Source: Pseudomonadota bacterium | GTDB taxonomy: Bacteria > Pseudomonadota > Alphaproteobacteria > Acetobacterales > Acetobacteraceae | Direction of reading: 5' to 3' | Length of the DNA: 64,000 nucleotides | NCBI GenBank assembly: GCA_021818505.1 | Contig: JAKADX010000006.1 | Location: 62,001-126,000, forward strand | Shown: positions 35,572-43,612 of the stretch, one piece after another | Position numbering within the stretch: position 1 is the first letter of the stretch | Layout of the letters: every line of letters begins with the position of its first letter | Made by a program: the position numbers and the translations under genes | Notes under the pieces: model-generated | What the model saw: only the letters and a program-made list of their open reading frames with translations | What the model was told of the DNA's origin: nothing | Database searches by the model: none

Positions 35572-36522
35572 TCAGCCGAAATGGTTCCAGCCGCCGGCGC
35601 CGAGCGCGATCTCGGCCCCCTTGGCATCCCGCACCACCACGCGCGGCGGACCAGCGACAAAACGGCCGATGCAGGTAACGGGCAGTGAGCCGGCGTCAAG
35701 CCGCCCCGCCTGCTCCGGCCGCACTGCCATCGCCAGTTCGTAGTCGTCCCCGCCGGTCAGGATGCGCGGCAGCATCGCCGGGAGGGTCGCGCGGGCGGCG
35801 GCCGAGAGCGGCAGGTCGGCGGCCCGGATCTCCGCCCCGCAGCCGCCGGCGCGGCATAGATGCCCCACGTCCTGCACCAGCCCGTCCGAGACATCCAGCG
35901 CCGCCGCTACTACTCCATGCCGCGCCACGCCCAGCCGCGGGCGCGGCAGGCGGTAGCGGTCGGCCAGGAAGCCATCCGCATCCGCCAATTCGCCGCGCGC
36001 GGCAAGCAGCCCCAGCGCACCGTCGCCGATCGTGCCGGTGACGAACAGCATGTCGCCCGGCCGCGCGCCCACCCGCCGCACTGCCTGTCCGGCCATAACC
36101 GTGCCGAGCACGGTGAGCGACAAGGTGATCGGACCTGGCGTCGATGTCGTGTCGCCGCCGAGCAGCGTAATGGCGAACTCCCGCTGGTCCTGCGCCAGCC
36201 CGGCGGCGAAGGCGGCGAACCAAGCATCCGGTGTCGCGCGCGGCACCGAAACCGTCATCAGGTAGCCGAGCGGCGCCGCCCCCATAGCCGCGAGGTCGGA
36301 GAGGTTGGTGCGCAGCAGCTTGCGGCCGACCAGATCGGCCGGATCGTCGGGCAGGAAATGCACGCCCGCCACCATCGCATCCGCCGCCACTACCAGTTCG
36401 CAGCCCACCGGCACCGACAGCACCGCGGCATCGTCGATCAGGTCGAGCGCGCCGGGACCGGCCAGCGGCCGGAAATGGCGCGCGATCAGGGCGAATTCGG
36501 CGGGCAGCGCGTCTGCGGTCAT
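35572..36522 (-). CDS. thiL: Thiamine-monophosphate kinase
   Basis: A 316-residue enzyme making thiamine diphosphate from the monophosphate with ATP. PurM-like fold motifs: DDAAVL, VAADAMVAGVHF, GRKLLRTNLSDLAAMGA, LLGGDTTSTPG, FVTGTIGDGALGL, ALDVSDGL and TGGDDYELAMAV. The length is normal. Its start overlaps the nusB stop (36519-36522), continuing the rib-nusB-thiL operon. The wider operon thus makes two flavin/thiamine cofactors. Confidence 0.95.
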   Translation of the reverse strand: MTADALPAEFALIARHFRPLAGPGALDLIDDAAVLSVPVGCELVVAADAMVAGVHFLPDDPADLVGRKLLRTNLSDLAAMGAAPLGYLMTVSVPRATPDAWFAAFAAGLAQDQREFAITLLGGDTTSTPGPITLSLTVLGTVMAGQAVRRVGARPGDMLFVTGTIGDGALGLLAARGELADADGFLADRYRLPRPRLGVARHGVVAAALDVSDGLVQDVGHLCRAGGCGAEIRAADLPLSAAARATLPAMLPRILTGGDDYELAMAVRPEQAGRLDAGSLPVTCIGRFVAGPPRVVVRDAKGAEIALGAGGWNHFG

Positions 36523-37007
36523 GCCGGCGCGAATTCCCCCGGCCGCAACTGCCGCGCCAGGCGGTCGAGCACGCCGTTCGCCATGCGCGGCTCATCGCCA
36601 TCGAAAAAACCATGCGCCACGTCGAGATATTCGTTGATAACGACGCGCGCGGGCGGCCCCTCCGGCATCAGCAGTTCCGCCGTGCCGGCACGCATCACCG
36701 CGCGCAGCACGGGGTCGAGCCGCGGCAACGGCCAGTCCGGCGACAGCGCCTCCATGATCAGTCCGTCGATACGGTCCTGCTCGCGCGTCGCCTTGCGCAC
36801 GATGGCGGCGAACAGCGGCACGTTGGCGTCCGGCGTACGCCCTTCCTCGTAACCGCCGTCGCCGGGCAGTTCACCCAGGCGGTGCCGGACGAACTCGTCG
36901 ATCACCGTCTCCGCGCTCGTCTGTGCCTGCTCGCTCTGGAACAGCGCCTGCACGGCGGCGACACGCGCGGCGGTACGCGGGCGGCTTCGCGGCGGCGCAC
37001 CCATCAT
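36519..37007 (-). CDS. nusB: Transcription antitermination protein NusB
   Basis: A 162-residue helical protein: RTAARVAAVQALFQSEQA at the start and AELLMPEGPPARVVINEYLDVAHGF, NGVLDRLARQLR near the end, typical of NusB. With NusE it binds boxA RNA in rRNA transcription antitermination. The start at 37007 overlaps the ribH stop as ATGA; a second ATG follows directly at 37004. Its position between ribH and thiL is the widespread arrangement. Confidence 0.93.
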   Translation of the reverse strand: MMGAPPRSRPRTAARVAAVQALFQSEQAQTSAETVIDEFVRHRLGELPGDGGYEEGRTPDANVPLFAAIVRKATREQDRIDGLIMEALSPDWPLPRLDPVLRAVMRAGTAELLMPEGPPARVVINEYLDVAHGFFDGDEPRMANGVLDRLARQLRPGEFAPA

Positions 37008-37486
37008 TCCGCCCCCAGCCAGCGTGCGGCCGCAATCTGCCGCAGTGCCGCGGCCGCCGCCTCTGCCCCCTTGTTGTGTCCGTCGCGACCGGACCGCGCC
37101 TCGGCCTGCGCCAGCGCATCGACCGTCAGCAAGCCATTGCCCAAACACAGCGCGAATTGCAGCACCACGGCGGTCAAACCCGCCATCGCCTCGCGGCAGA
37201 CGAATTCGTAATGGTCGGTTTCGCCCCTCACCACGCACCCCAACGCTACGAAGCCGTGGTAGCGCCGCCGCCCACGCAACGCCAAGCGCACTGCGCCCGC
37301 CAGTTCAAGCGCCCCAGCCACGTCGAGAATGTCATAGCTGGCACCGGCATCCGTTAGGATACGCGCGGCGCCGTCGCGCAGGCCATCGACCACCGCGGCG
37401 TAGTATGGCGCACGCACGATCAGCAGGTGCGGCGGCAGTCCCTCCAGCTTCGGCGCCGTGGGCAGACTCGCGTCGAGCGTGCTCAT
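37004..37486 (-). CDS. ribH: 6,7-dimethyl-8-ribityllumazine synthase
   Basis: A 160-residue enzyme condensing the RibD product with dihydroxybutanone phosphate. Motifs: LLIVRAPYYAAVVDGLRDGA, VAGALELAGAVRLAL (substrate loop), FVALGCVVRGETDHYEFVCREAMAGL (with the catalytic His in DHYEFV), and NGLLTVDALAQAEARSGRDGHNKGAEAA. It has the expected size. It overlaps both ribB(A) upstream and nusB downstream by four bases, so it is tightly coupled. Confidence 0.95.
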   Translation of the reverse strand: MSTLDASLPTAPKLEGLPPHLLIVRAPYYAAVVDGLRDGAARILTDAGASYDILDVAGALELAGAVRLALRGRRRYHGFVALGCVVRGETDHYEFVCREAMAGLTAVVLQFALCLGNGLLTVDALAQAEARSGRDGHNKGAEAAAAALRQIAAARWLGAE

Positions 37487-38604
37487 GCCCCGTTCAACCG
37501 CCGCTGCTCGACGATGTTGAGCCCATAGCCGTCGAGGCCGATGATCGTGCGCCGCGTGTTCGACAGCAGCACCATGTCGCGCACGCCCAGATCGAGCAGG
37601 ATCTGCGCGCCGATGCCGTAATCGCGCAACTGCCCGGCCGGACGCGGGCTGGCCGACAGGGTCCGCACGCGCTCCGACAGCTTGGTGGCCCGATTCTCGC
37701 GCAACAGCACCGCGACCCCTCGTCCTTCCGCTGCGATCAACCGCATCGCGGCGTGCAGCGCCGCCGAAGATTTGCCAACCACGATGTCGTCTAGCACATC
37801 GACAGCGTGCATCCGCACCAGCACCGGGCCGGGGGCGGCGAGGTCGCCCTTCACCAGCACGAGATGTTCGGCATACTCGACTGTGCTGGCATACACCATC
37901 ACCTGCCAGTCGCCGCCGATCTCGTGGGCGAGCGTGCCCTGCTCGATCCGGCGCACCAGACGCTCGGTGCGGCGGCGATACGCGATCAGGTCGGCGATGG
38001 TGCCGAGTTTGTAGTTGTGATGCTGCGCAAACGCGACCAGTTCGGGGAGTCGCGCCATCGTGCCATCGTCGTTCATGATCTCGCAGATCACCGCCGACGG
38101 ATTGAGGCCGGCGAGCCGTGCGAAATCAACCGCCGACTCGGTGTGCCCGGCCCGCACCAGCGCCCCGCCCTCGCGCGCGACCAGCGGAAAGACATGGCCC
38201 GGCGTCACGATGTCGTTGCGTCCGCATTCGGGATTGATGGCGACCGCGACGGTGTGCGCGCGGTCATGGGCGGAGATGCCGGTGGTCACGCCGGTCTTCG
38301 CCTCGATGGAAACCGTGAAGGCGGTCTGGTGGCGCGTGCCGTTGGCCTGGCTCATCAGCGGCAGGCCAAGCTGCTCGACGCGGTGCGGCGTCAGCGCGAG
38401 GCAGATCAGACCCCGACACTGTCGCGCCATGAAGGCGATCACCTCGGGTGTTGCGAACTGCGCGGGGATGACGAGGTCGCCCTCGTTCTCCCGGTCCTCG
38501 TCATCGACGAGGATGAACGGCCGGCCGTTGCGCGCCTCCTCGATCAGTTCATCGATCGAGGAAATGAAGTCGCGCAGGTCGCGCGTCATCAACTGGTCAC
38601 TCAT
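37483..38604 (-). CDS. ribB: 3,4-dihydroxy-2-butanone 4-phosphate synthase with degenerate GTP cyclohydrolase II domain
   Basis: A 373-residue protein. Residues 8-210 are an intact RibB domain: FILVDDEDRENEGDLVIPA (Mg ligands), THRVEQLGLPLM-like substrate loop, HDRAHTVAVAI, REGGALVRAGHTESAVD and ICEIMNDDGTMAR. Residues 215-373 have the RibA fold, but the zinc cysteines of the canonical HSECLTGD...RCDCG motif are missing: the stretch reads VRMHAVDVLDDIVVGKSSAALHAAM. The nucleotide-loop Arg/Gly pattern is also altered. Only RibB activity is expected, the form called RibBX in some proteobacteria, and a separate RibA must exist elsewhere. It overlaps ribE and ribH by four bases. Confidence 0.92.
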   Translation of the reverse strand: MSDQLMTRDLRDFISSIDELIEEARNGRPFILVDDEDRENEGDLVIPAQFATPEVIAFMARQCRGLICLALTPHRVEQLGLPLMSQANGTRHQTAFTVSIEAKTGVTTGISAHDRAHTVAVAINPECGRNDIVTPGHVFPLVAREGGALVRAGHTESAVDFARLAGLNPSAVICEIMNDDGTMARLPELVAFAQHHNYKLGTIADLIAYRRRTERLVRRIEQGTLAHEIGGDWQVMVYASTVEYAEHLVLVKGDLAAPGPVLVRMHAVDVLDDIVVGKSSAALHAAMRLIAAEGRGVAVLLRENRATKLSERVRTLSASPRPAGQLRDYGIGAQILLDLGVRDMVLLSNTRRTIIGLDGYGLNIVEQRRLNGA

Positions 38605-39206
38605 GCGCTCTCCTGCAGCCGCGCGACGTAGCGCGCCAGCGTGTCGATCTCGATGTTCACCGCGTCGCCCGGCTTCAGCAGGCCGAAGGTGGTGACGGCG
38701 GCGGTATGCGGGATGATGTTGACGCCGAATTCGGCGCCTTCGACCTCGTTGACGGTCAGCGACACGCCATCGACCGCCACGCTGCCTTTGGGTGCGATGA
38801 AGCGCGCGAGCGGCCCCGGCACGCGGAAGCGCCAGCGCGTCGAGCCATGCTCTGGCGTGGCCGAAACCACCGCGCCCACGCCATCGACATGGCCGCTCAC
38901 GATATGCCCGCCGAGTTCGTCGCCAACGCGCAAGGGACGTTCGAGGTTGACGCGCGTGCCGGCGCGCCATGTGCCGAGCGTGGTCCTGGCCAGCGTCTCG
39001 GCCGAGGCGGTGACGGCAAACCAGTCCGGCCCGAGGTCCACTGCGGTCAGGCAGCAGCCCGAACAGGCGATCGACGCGCCGCGCGGGATCGCCTGCGTGT
39101 CGGCCCAGCCGGGCGGGGTGGCGATGACCAGCCGCATATCGGCGCCGCCGCCGATCGGCGTCACCTCCCGCACCGTGCCGAGGCCCGTGACTATGCCGGT
39201 GAACAT
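38601..39206 (-). CDS. ribE: Riboflavin synthase alpha subunit
   Basis: A 201-residue enzyme dismutating two lumazines to riboflavin. Two lumazine-binding repeats: MFTGIVTGLGTVREV with SIACSGCCLTAV, and VGDELGGHIVSGHVDGVGAVV with GSVAVDGVSLTVNEVEG. The start MFTGIV is diagnostic. Its stop overlaps the ribB(A) start. It follows ribD by 10 bases in the same operon. It can equally be named ribC in some species. Confidence 0.95.
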   Translation of the reverse strand: MFTGIVTGLGTVREVTPIGGGADMRLVIATPPGWADTQAIPRGASIACSGCCLTAVDLGPDWFAVTASAETLARTTLGTWRAGTRVNLERPLRVGDELGGHIVSGHVDGVGAVVSATPEHGSTRWRFRVPGPLARFIAPKGSVAVDGVSLTVNEVEGAEFGVNIIPHTAAVTTFGLLKPGDAVNIEIDTLARYVARLQESA

Positions 39207-39216
39207 GCCTCGTCCC

Positions 39217-40323
39217 TCACGCCGCCCGCCGCAGTTCGGTCAGTACGTCTTCGCCGACCGGCCGCGTCGCCTCGCGCACGAAGCGCGGCATGGCGGCGAG
39301 ATGGGTGACGCCGAACGCCTGCGCCGCCGGCCAGCCGTCGGCGCCCATGATCGCCGGGGCGTGGAACCATGCCACCCGGTCCACCAGATCGGCGCGCAGT
39401 AGTGCCGCCGCCAGTTGCGCCCCGCCCTCCGTCAGCAGCCGCGTCACGCCGCGCTCTGCCAGCGCGTGCAGCGCCTGGACCAGATCGACGCCCAGCCCCG
39501 CGCCGGCCCCGGTCGGGGCAACGCCGATCACCGTCACGCCCGCCTCGGTCAGCGCACGGCGGCGTTCGGGGTCGGCATCGGGACGGGCAAGGATCCAGGT
39601 CGGCATGTCCCGCGCCGTCGCCACCAGCCGCGCGGTCAGGCGGGTTCGCAGGTGGCTGTCGGCGACCACGCGGATCAGCGGCGTCGTGCGGAAGCCGGGG
39701 ATGCGGCAGGTCAGGTCGGGATCGTCGGTCGAGACCGTGCCGACGCCGACCAGGATCGCGTCGCTGCGCCCGCGCAGCGCGTGCGCCGCGCGCCGCGCCG
39801 CCTCCCCCGTCACCCAGCGGCTCTCGCCGGTGTGGGTCGCAATGCGTCCGTCCAGTGTCGCGGCGAGCTTCAGCGTCACCAGCGGACGGCCGAGCCGGAT
39901 GCGGGCGAAAAAGCCGGCGTTGACCTCCTCGGCCTCGGCGGCCATCAGCCCCTCCTCGACCGCGATCCCGGCCTCGCGCAGCCGGGCGATGCCCTGGCCG
40001 TTGACGCGCGGGTCGCAGTCGCGCGTCGCCACCACCACACGGGCCACCCCGGCCGCGATCAGCGCGTTGGTGCAGGGCGGGGTGCGGCCGTGATGGCAGC
40101 ACGGCTCAAGCGTCACATAGACCGTCGCCCCGCGCGCCTCGGCGCCGGCCATCGCCAGCGCCAGCGGCTCGGCATGGGGGCGGCCGCCAGCGGCGGTGAC
40201 GGCGCGGCCGAGCACGCGACCGTCCCTGACCACCACGCAGCCGACCGTGGGGTTGGGCGCGCAGTTCCCCAGGCCCCGCCGCGCCAGCGCCAGGGCGGCA
40301 CGCATATGTGACTGATCGTCCAT
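39217..40323 (-). CDS. ribD: Bifunctional diaminohydroxyphosphoribosylaminopyrimidine deaminase / uracil reductase
   Basis: A 368-residue protein. The N-terminal deaminase has zinc-site GGRPHAEPLAL and TLEPCCHHGRTPPC; the C-terminal reductase has VTLKLAATLDGRIA, RRAAHALRGRSDAILVG and RLLTEGGAQLAAALL. It performs steps two and three of riboflavin synthesis. The ATG at 40323 is preferred; a GTG one codon earlier is possible. It starts 7 bases after nrdR ends, so glyA-nrdR-ribD-ribE-ribB-ribH-nusB-thiL may be a single minus-strand transcription unit. Confidence 0.95.
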   Translation of the reverse strand: MDDQSHMRAALALARRGLGNCAPNPTVGCVVVRDGRVLGRAVTAAGGRPHAEPLALAMAGAEARGATVYVTLEPCCHHGRTPPCTNALIAAGVARVVVATRDCDPRVNGQGIARLREAGIAVEEGLMAAEAEEVNAGFFARIRLGRPLVTLKLAATLDGRIATHTGESRWVTGEAARRAAHALRGRSDAILVGVGTVSTDDPDLTCRIPGFRTTPLIRVVADSHLRTRLTARLVATARDMPTWILARPDADPERRRALTEAGVTVIGVAPTGAGAGLGVDLVQALHALAERGVTRLLTEGGAQLAAALLRADLVDRVAWFHAPAIMGADGWPAAQAFGVTHLAAMPRFVREATRPVGEDVLTELRRAA

Positions 40324-40330
40324 CACGCGG

Positions 40331-40786
40331 TTATGTGGGTTCGCTCAGTTGACCGAGGAAGGCCTCGAAATCCTTGGCCTCGCGGAAGTTGCGATAGACC
40401 GAGGCGAAGCGGACATAGGCCACTTCATCGACTTCCTTGAGCGTCTCCATCACCAGTTCGCCGATCTGCTTGCTGGGGATCTCGCTCTCGCCGGAGGATT
40501 CGAGCTGGCGGACGATGCCGTTGACGATGCGCTCGATGCGCTCCTCGGTCACCGGGCGCTTGCGCAGCGCGACGCGGACCGAGCGGGCGAGCTTATCGCG
40601 GTCGAACGGTACGCGCCGCCCATCGGTCTTGACCACCGTCAGTTCGCGCAACTGCACCCGCTCGATGGTGGTGAAGCGCTGCCCGCAGCCGGCACAGAAC
40701 CGCCGCCGCCGGATCGCCGCGCCGTCATCGGTCGGGCGGCTGTCCTTCACCTGGGTATCGTCATGGCCGCAGAACGGGCAGTGCAT
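40331..40786 (-). CDS. nrdR: Transcriptional repressor NrdR
   Basis: A 151-residue protein with the zinc ribbon [17 protein letters not shown]...[13 protein letters not shown] and the ATP-cone domain starting [24 protein letters not shown]. It represses ribonucleotide reductase genes in response to ATP/dATP. It is 25 bases after glyA on the same strand, a conserved alphaproteobacterial order. Confidence 0.96.
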   Translation of the reverse strand: MHCPFCGHDDTQVKDSRPTDDGAAIRRRRFCAGCGQRFTTIERVQLRELTVVKTDGRRVPFDRDKLARSVRVALRKRPVTEERIERIVNGIVRQLESSGESEIPSKQIGELVMETLKEVDEVAYVRFASVYRNFREAKDFEAFLGQLSEPT

Positions 40787-40811
40787 GGTGCGTCAGCCGG
40801 CCTGGCGCGCG

Positions 40812-42119
40812 TCAGTGCCGCCCGGCATAGATCGGAAACCGCGCGCACAGTTCCAGCACGCGCTTGCCCACTGCCGCCTCCGCCGCCGCATTGGCGCCGT
40901 CATTCGAGCGGGCCAGGCCGTCCAGGACCTCGCCGATCATGCGGCCGATCTCCTGGAACTCCGCCACACCAAAGCCGCGCGTGGTGCCGGCCGGGGTGCC
41001 GAGGCGGATGCCCGAGGTGATCGTGGGCTTTTCCGGGTCGAAGGGGATCGCATTCTTGTTGGCAGTGATGTGCGCGCGCTCCAGGCTCGCCTCCGCCGCC
41101 TTGCCGGTGACGCGCTTGGGGCGCAGATCGACCAGCATCAGGTGGCAGTCGGTGCCGCCGGTGACGATCGCCAGCCCCTGCTCGACCAGTGTCGCGGCGA
41201 GCGCCTTCGCATTGTCGGCGACCGCGCGCTGATAGGCGCGGAATTCCGGCCGCAGGGCCTCGCCGAACGCCGCCGCCTTGGCGGCGATGACGTGCATCAG
41301 CGGACCGCCTTGCAGGCCGGGGAACAGGGCCGCGTTGATCCTCTTGCCGATCTCCGGGTCGTTGCCGACCACCATGCCGCCGCGCGGGCCGCGCAGCGTC
41401 TTGTGCGTGGTCGTGGTGCAGACATGCGCGTGCGGCAGGGGGCTCGGGAACACGCCGGCCGCGACCAGGCCGGCGAAATGCGCCATATCAACCATGAAAT
41501 AGGCGCCGACCTCGTCGGCGATCCGGCGAATGAGGGCGAAGTCGATGACGCGCGGATAGGCCGAGCCGCCGGCGATGATGAGCTTCGGCCGGTGCTCGCG
41601 CGCCAGCCGCTCCAGCTCCTCGTAGTCGAGGATGCCGTCCTCCCGCCGCACGCCGTACTGCACCGCGTGGAACCACTTGCCCGACAGGTTCGGCGCGGCC
41701 CCGTGCGTCAGATGCCCGCCGGCGGCGAGGCTCATGCCGAGGATCGTGTCGCCGGGTTGCAGCAGGGCGAGGAAGACGGTCTGGTTGGCCTGCGCGCCGG
41801 AATGCGGCTGCACGTTGGCGAAGCCGCAGTCGAACAGCCGTTTGGCGCGGTCGATGGCAAGCTGCTCGGCCACGTCCACCTCGACGCAACCGCCGTAGTA
41901 GCGCCGGCCGGGATAGCCCTCGGCGTACTTGTTGGTCAGCACCGAGCCCTGCGCCTCCAGCACGGCGGCGGAGACGATGTTCTCGCTCGCGATCAGCTCG
42001 ATGCCGTCCTGCTGGCGCACCAGTTCGCGGCCGATGGCGGCGGCCAGTTCGGGGTCGGTCTCGGCCAGCGGGGCGGCGAAGAAACGCCGCAGGCTGGCGG
42101 CGGGCGCGTGCTCGTTCAT
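40812..42119 (-). CDS. glyA: Serine hydroxymethyltransferase
   Basis: A 435-residue PLP enzyme interconverting serine and glycine with tetrahydrofolate. Motifs: [61 protein letters not shown] and the PLP lysine in [14 protein letters not shown]. The ATG at 42119 has better spacing to GAGGG than the ATG two codons upstream (42125). It heads the nrdR-rib operon. The 254 bases upstream of it contain no gene I can support. Confidence 0.96.
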   Translation of the reverse strand: MNEHAPAASLRRFFAAPLAETDPELAAAIGRELVRQQDGIELIASENIVSAAVLEAQGSVLTNKYAEGYPGRRYYGGCVEVDVAEQLAIDRAKRLFDCGFANVQPHSGAQANQTVFLALLQPGDTILGMSLAAGGHLTHGAAPNLSGKWFHAVQYGVRREDGILDYEELERLAREHRPKLIIAGGSAYPRVIDFALIRRIADEVGAYFMVDMAHFAGLVAAGVFPSPLPHAHVCTTTTHKTLRGPRGGMVVGNDPEIGKRINAALFPGLQGGPLMHVIAAKAAAFGEALRPEFRAYQRAVADNAKALAATLVEQGLAIVTGGTDCHLMLVDLRPKRVTGKAAEASLERAHITANKNAIPFDPEKPTITSGIRLGTPAGTTRGFGVAEFQEIGRMIGEVLDGLARSNDGANAAAEAAVGKRVLELCARFPIYAGRH

Positions 42120-42379
42120 CGACATGTCCCTCGGTCGCGTCGCGCGTGCTGTATCACGCGACCGCGGCCGGCGGAATTCCCGCGCCACAGCGGCGCCGCA
42201 CTGCGGGCATGCGGGCATCCCCGCGAGCGGCCGATACCTGCGCCGAAGGCCGCCTTTCCCGTCCGGTCGGGGGCGCTGGACCTTGATCGACGTGCCGTCG
42301 CGCTCGATCCGTCGTCAACGGGACGGTCTTGCTCACCGACAAACGCTGCGCAGCACTCAGACTCCAGGCGCAACTGAAA

Positions 42380-43549
42380 TTATTTGATCGCCTCCAGAAC
42401 CGACACGTAGTTCGCCACCGCCGCGCCGCCCATGTTGAACACCCCGGCGATGTCGGCGCGCGGCAGTTGCATCTCGCCCGCCTGCCCGGTGAGCTGCATC
42501 GCCGCCAGCGCGTGCATGGAGACCCCGGTGGCACCGATCGGGTGACCCTTGGATTTCAGACCCCCCGACGGGTTCACCGGCAGCCGCCCATCCTTCTGCG
42601 TCCAGCCCTCCAGCGCCGCCCGCGCCCCCTGCCCGGCCGGCGTCAGCCCCATCGCTTCGTATTCGATCAACTCGGCAATGGTGAAGCAGTCATGGGTCTC
42701 GACGAACGACAGATCGGTCAGCGCCAGGCTGGATGCCGCCAGCGCACGCCGCCACGCCTCCGCCGCGCCTTCGAAGGCGATCGGATCGCGACGCGAGAGC
42801 GGCAGGAAATCGTTGACCTGTACCGCCGCGCGGAAACGCACAGCCTTGCCCAGCGTCTGCGCGGTGTCCTCGTCGGCCAGCACCAGCGCCGCCGCGCCAT
42901 CACTGACCAGCGAGCAGTCGGTGCGCTTGAGCGGGCGCGCGACAAAGGGGTTCTTCTCGCTCTCGGCGCGGCAGAAGGCGAAGCCCAGGTCCTTGCGCAT
43001 CTGCGCGTAGGGGTTGGCCACCCCGTTGCGGTGGTTCTTGGCCGCGATCGCCGCCAGCGCATCCGATTGGTCGCCGTGGCGCTGAAAATACAGGTCCGCG
43101 ATCCGCCCGAACACGCCGGCGAACCCGGCCGGAATGTCGCCCTCCTCGCGCCGGTAGCTGGCGGAGAGCAGAATGTCGCCGATTTGTGGGCCCGGCGTCG
43201 CGGTCATCTTCTCGGCGCCCACCACGAGCGCGAACCGCCCGCGCCCGGCCGCCAGCCACTCCCGCGCGCCATGCACCGCAGCCGAGCCGGTGGCGCAGGC
43301 ATTCTCGACGCGCGTGGACGGGGTGAAGCGCAGTTCGGGGAGGCTCTGCAGCACCAGCGAGGACGGGAAATCCTGCTTGGAGAAGCCATTGTTGAAGTGG
43401 CCGACGAAGATTGCGCCGATTTCGGCGGGCGCGATGCCGGCGTCCTCGATCGCCGCGCGGGCAACGCGGGCGATCAGCGCCTCGGCATCCGGCTCCTCCA
43501 GCTTGCCGAAGGGCGAATGGGACCAGCCGACGATGCAGGCCTCGGACAT
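42380..43549 (-). CDS. Thiolase family protein (SCP-x/acetyl-CoA acetyltransferase-like)
   Basis: A 389-residue thiolase-fold enzyme. The nucleophile Cys lies in TRVENACATGSAAVHGA (about residue 88). The second-half motifs are VETHDCFTIAELIEYEAMGL and GGLKSKGHPIGATGVSM with the active-site His; the third motif is changed from the usual C-x-G to FNMGGAAVANY. This NMGGxxxA ending is typical of SCP-x-type thiolases, which favour branched or sterol-derived substrates. It stands alone, divergent from clcA. Which acyl-CoA it handles is unknown. Confidence 0.83.
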   Translation of the reverse strand: MSEACIVGWSHSPFGKLEEPDAEALIARVARAAIEDAGIAPAEIGAIFVGHFNNGFSKQDFPSSLVLQSLPELRFTPSTRVENACATGSAAVHGAREWLAAGRGRFALVVGAEKMTATPGPQIGDILLSASYRREEGDIPAGFAGVFGRIADLYFQRHGDQSDALAAIAAKNHRNGVANPYAQMRKDLGFAFCRAESEKNPFVARPLKRTDCSLVSDGAAALVLADEDTAQTLGKAVRFRAAVQVNDFLPLSRRDPIAFEGAAEAWRRALAASSLALTDLSFVETHDCFTIAELIEYEAMGLTPAGQGARAALEGWTQKDGRLPVNPSGGLKSKGHPIGATGVSMHALAAMQLTGQAGEMQLPRADIAGVFNMGGAAVANYVSVLEAIK

Positions 43550-43612
43550 CGGGCGCTCTCCCTCGTAGGATCAGGGTTTGCATGTAGCGCCGCGTGGCGC
43601 AGGCTGCCAGTC

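Noticed and set aside
42126-42379. Possible small gene between glyA and the thiolase gene
   Set aside because: Short frames here have no ribosome binding site or recognisable sequence. The region is treated as the glyA promoter and thiolase 3' spacer.
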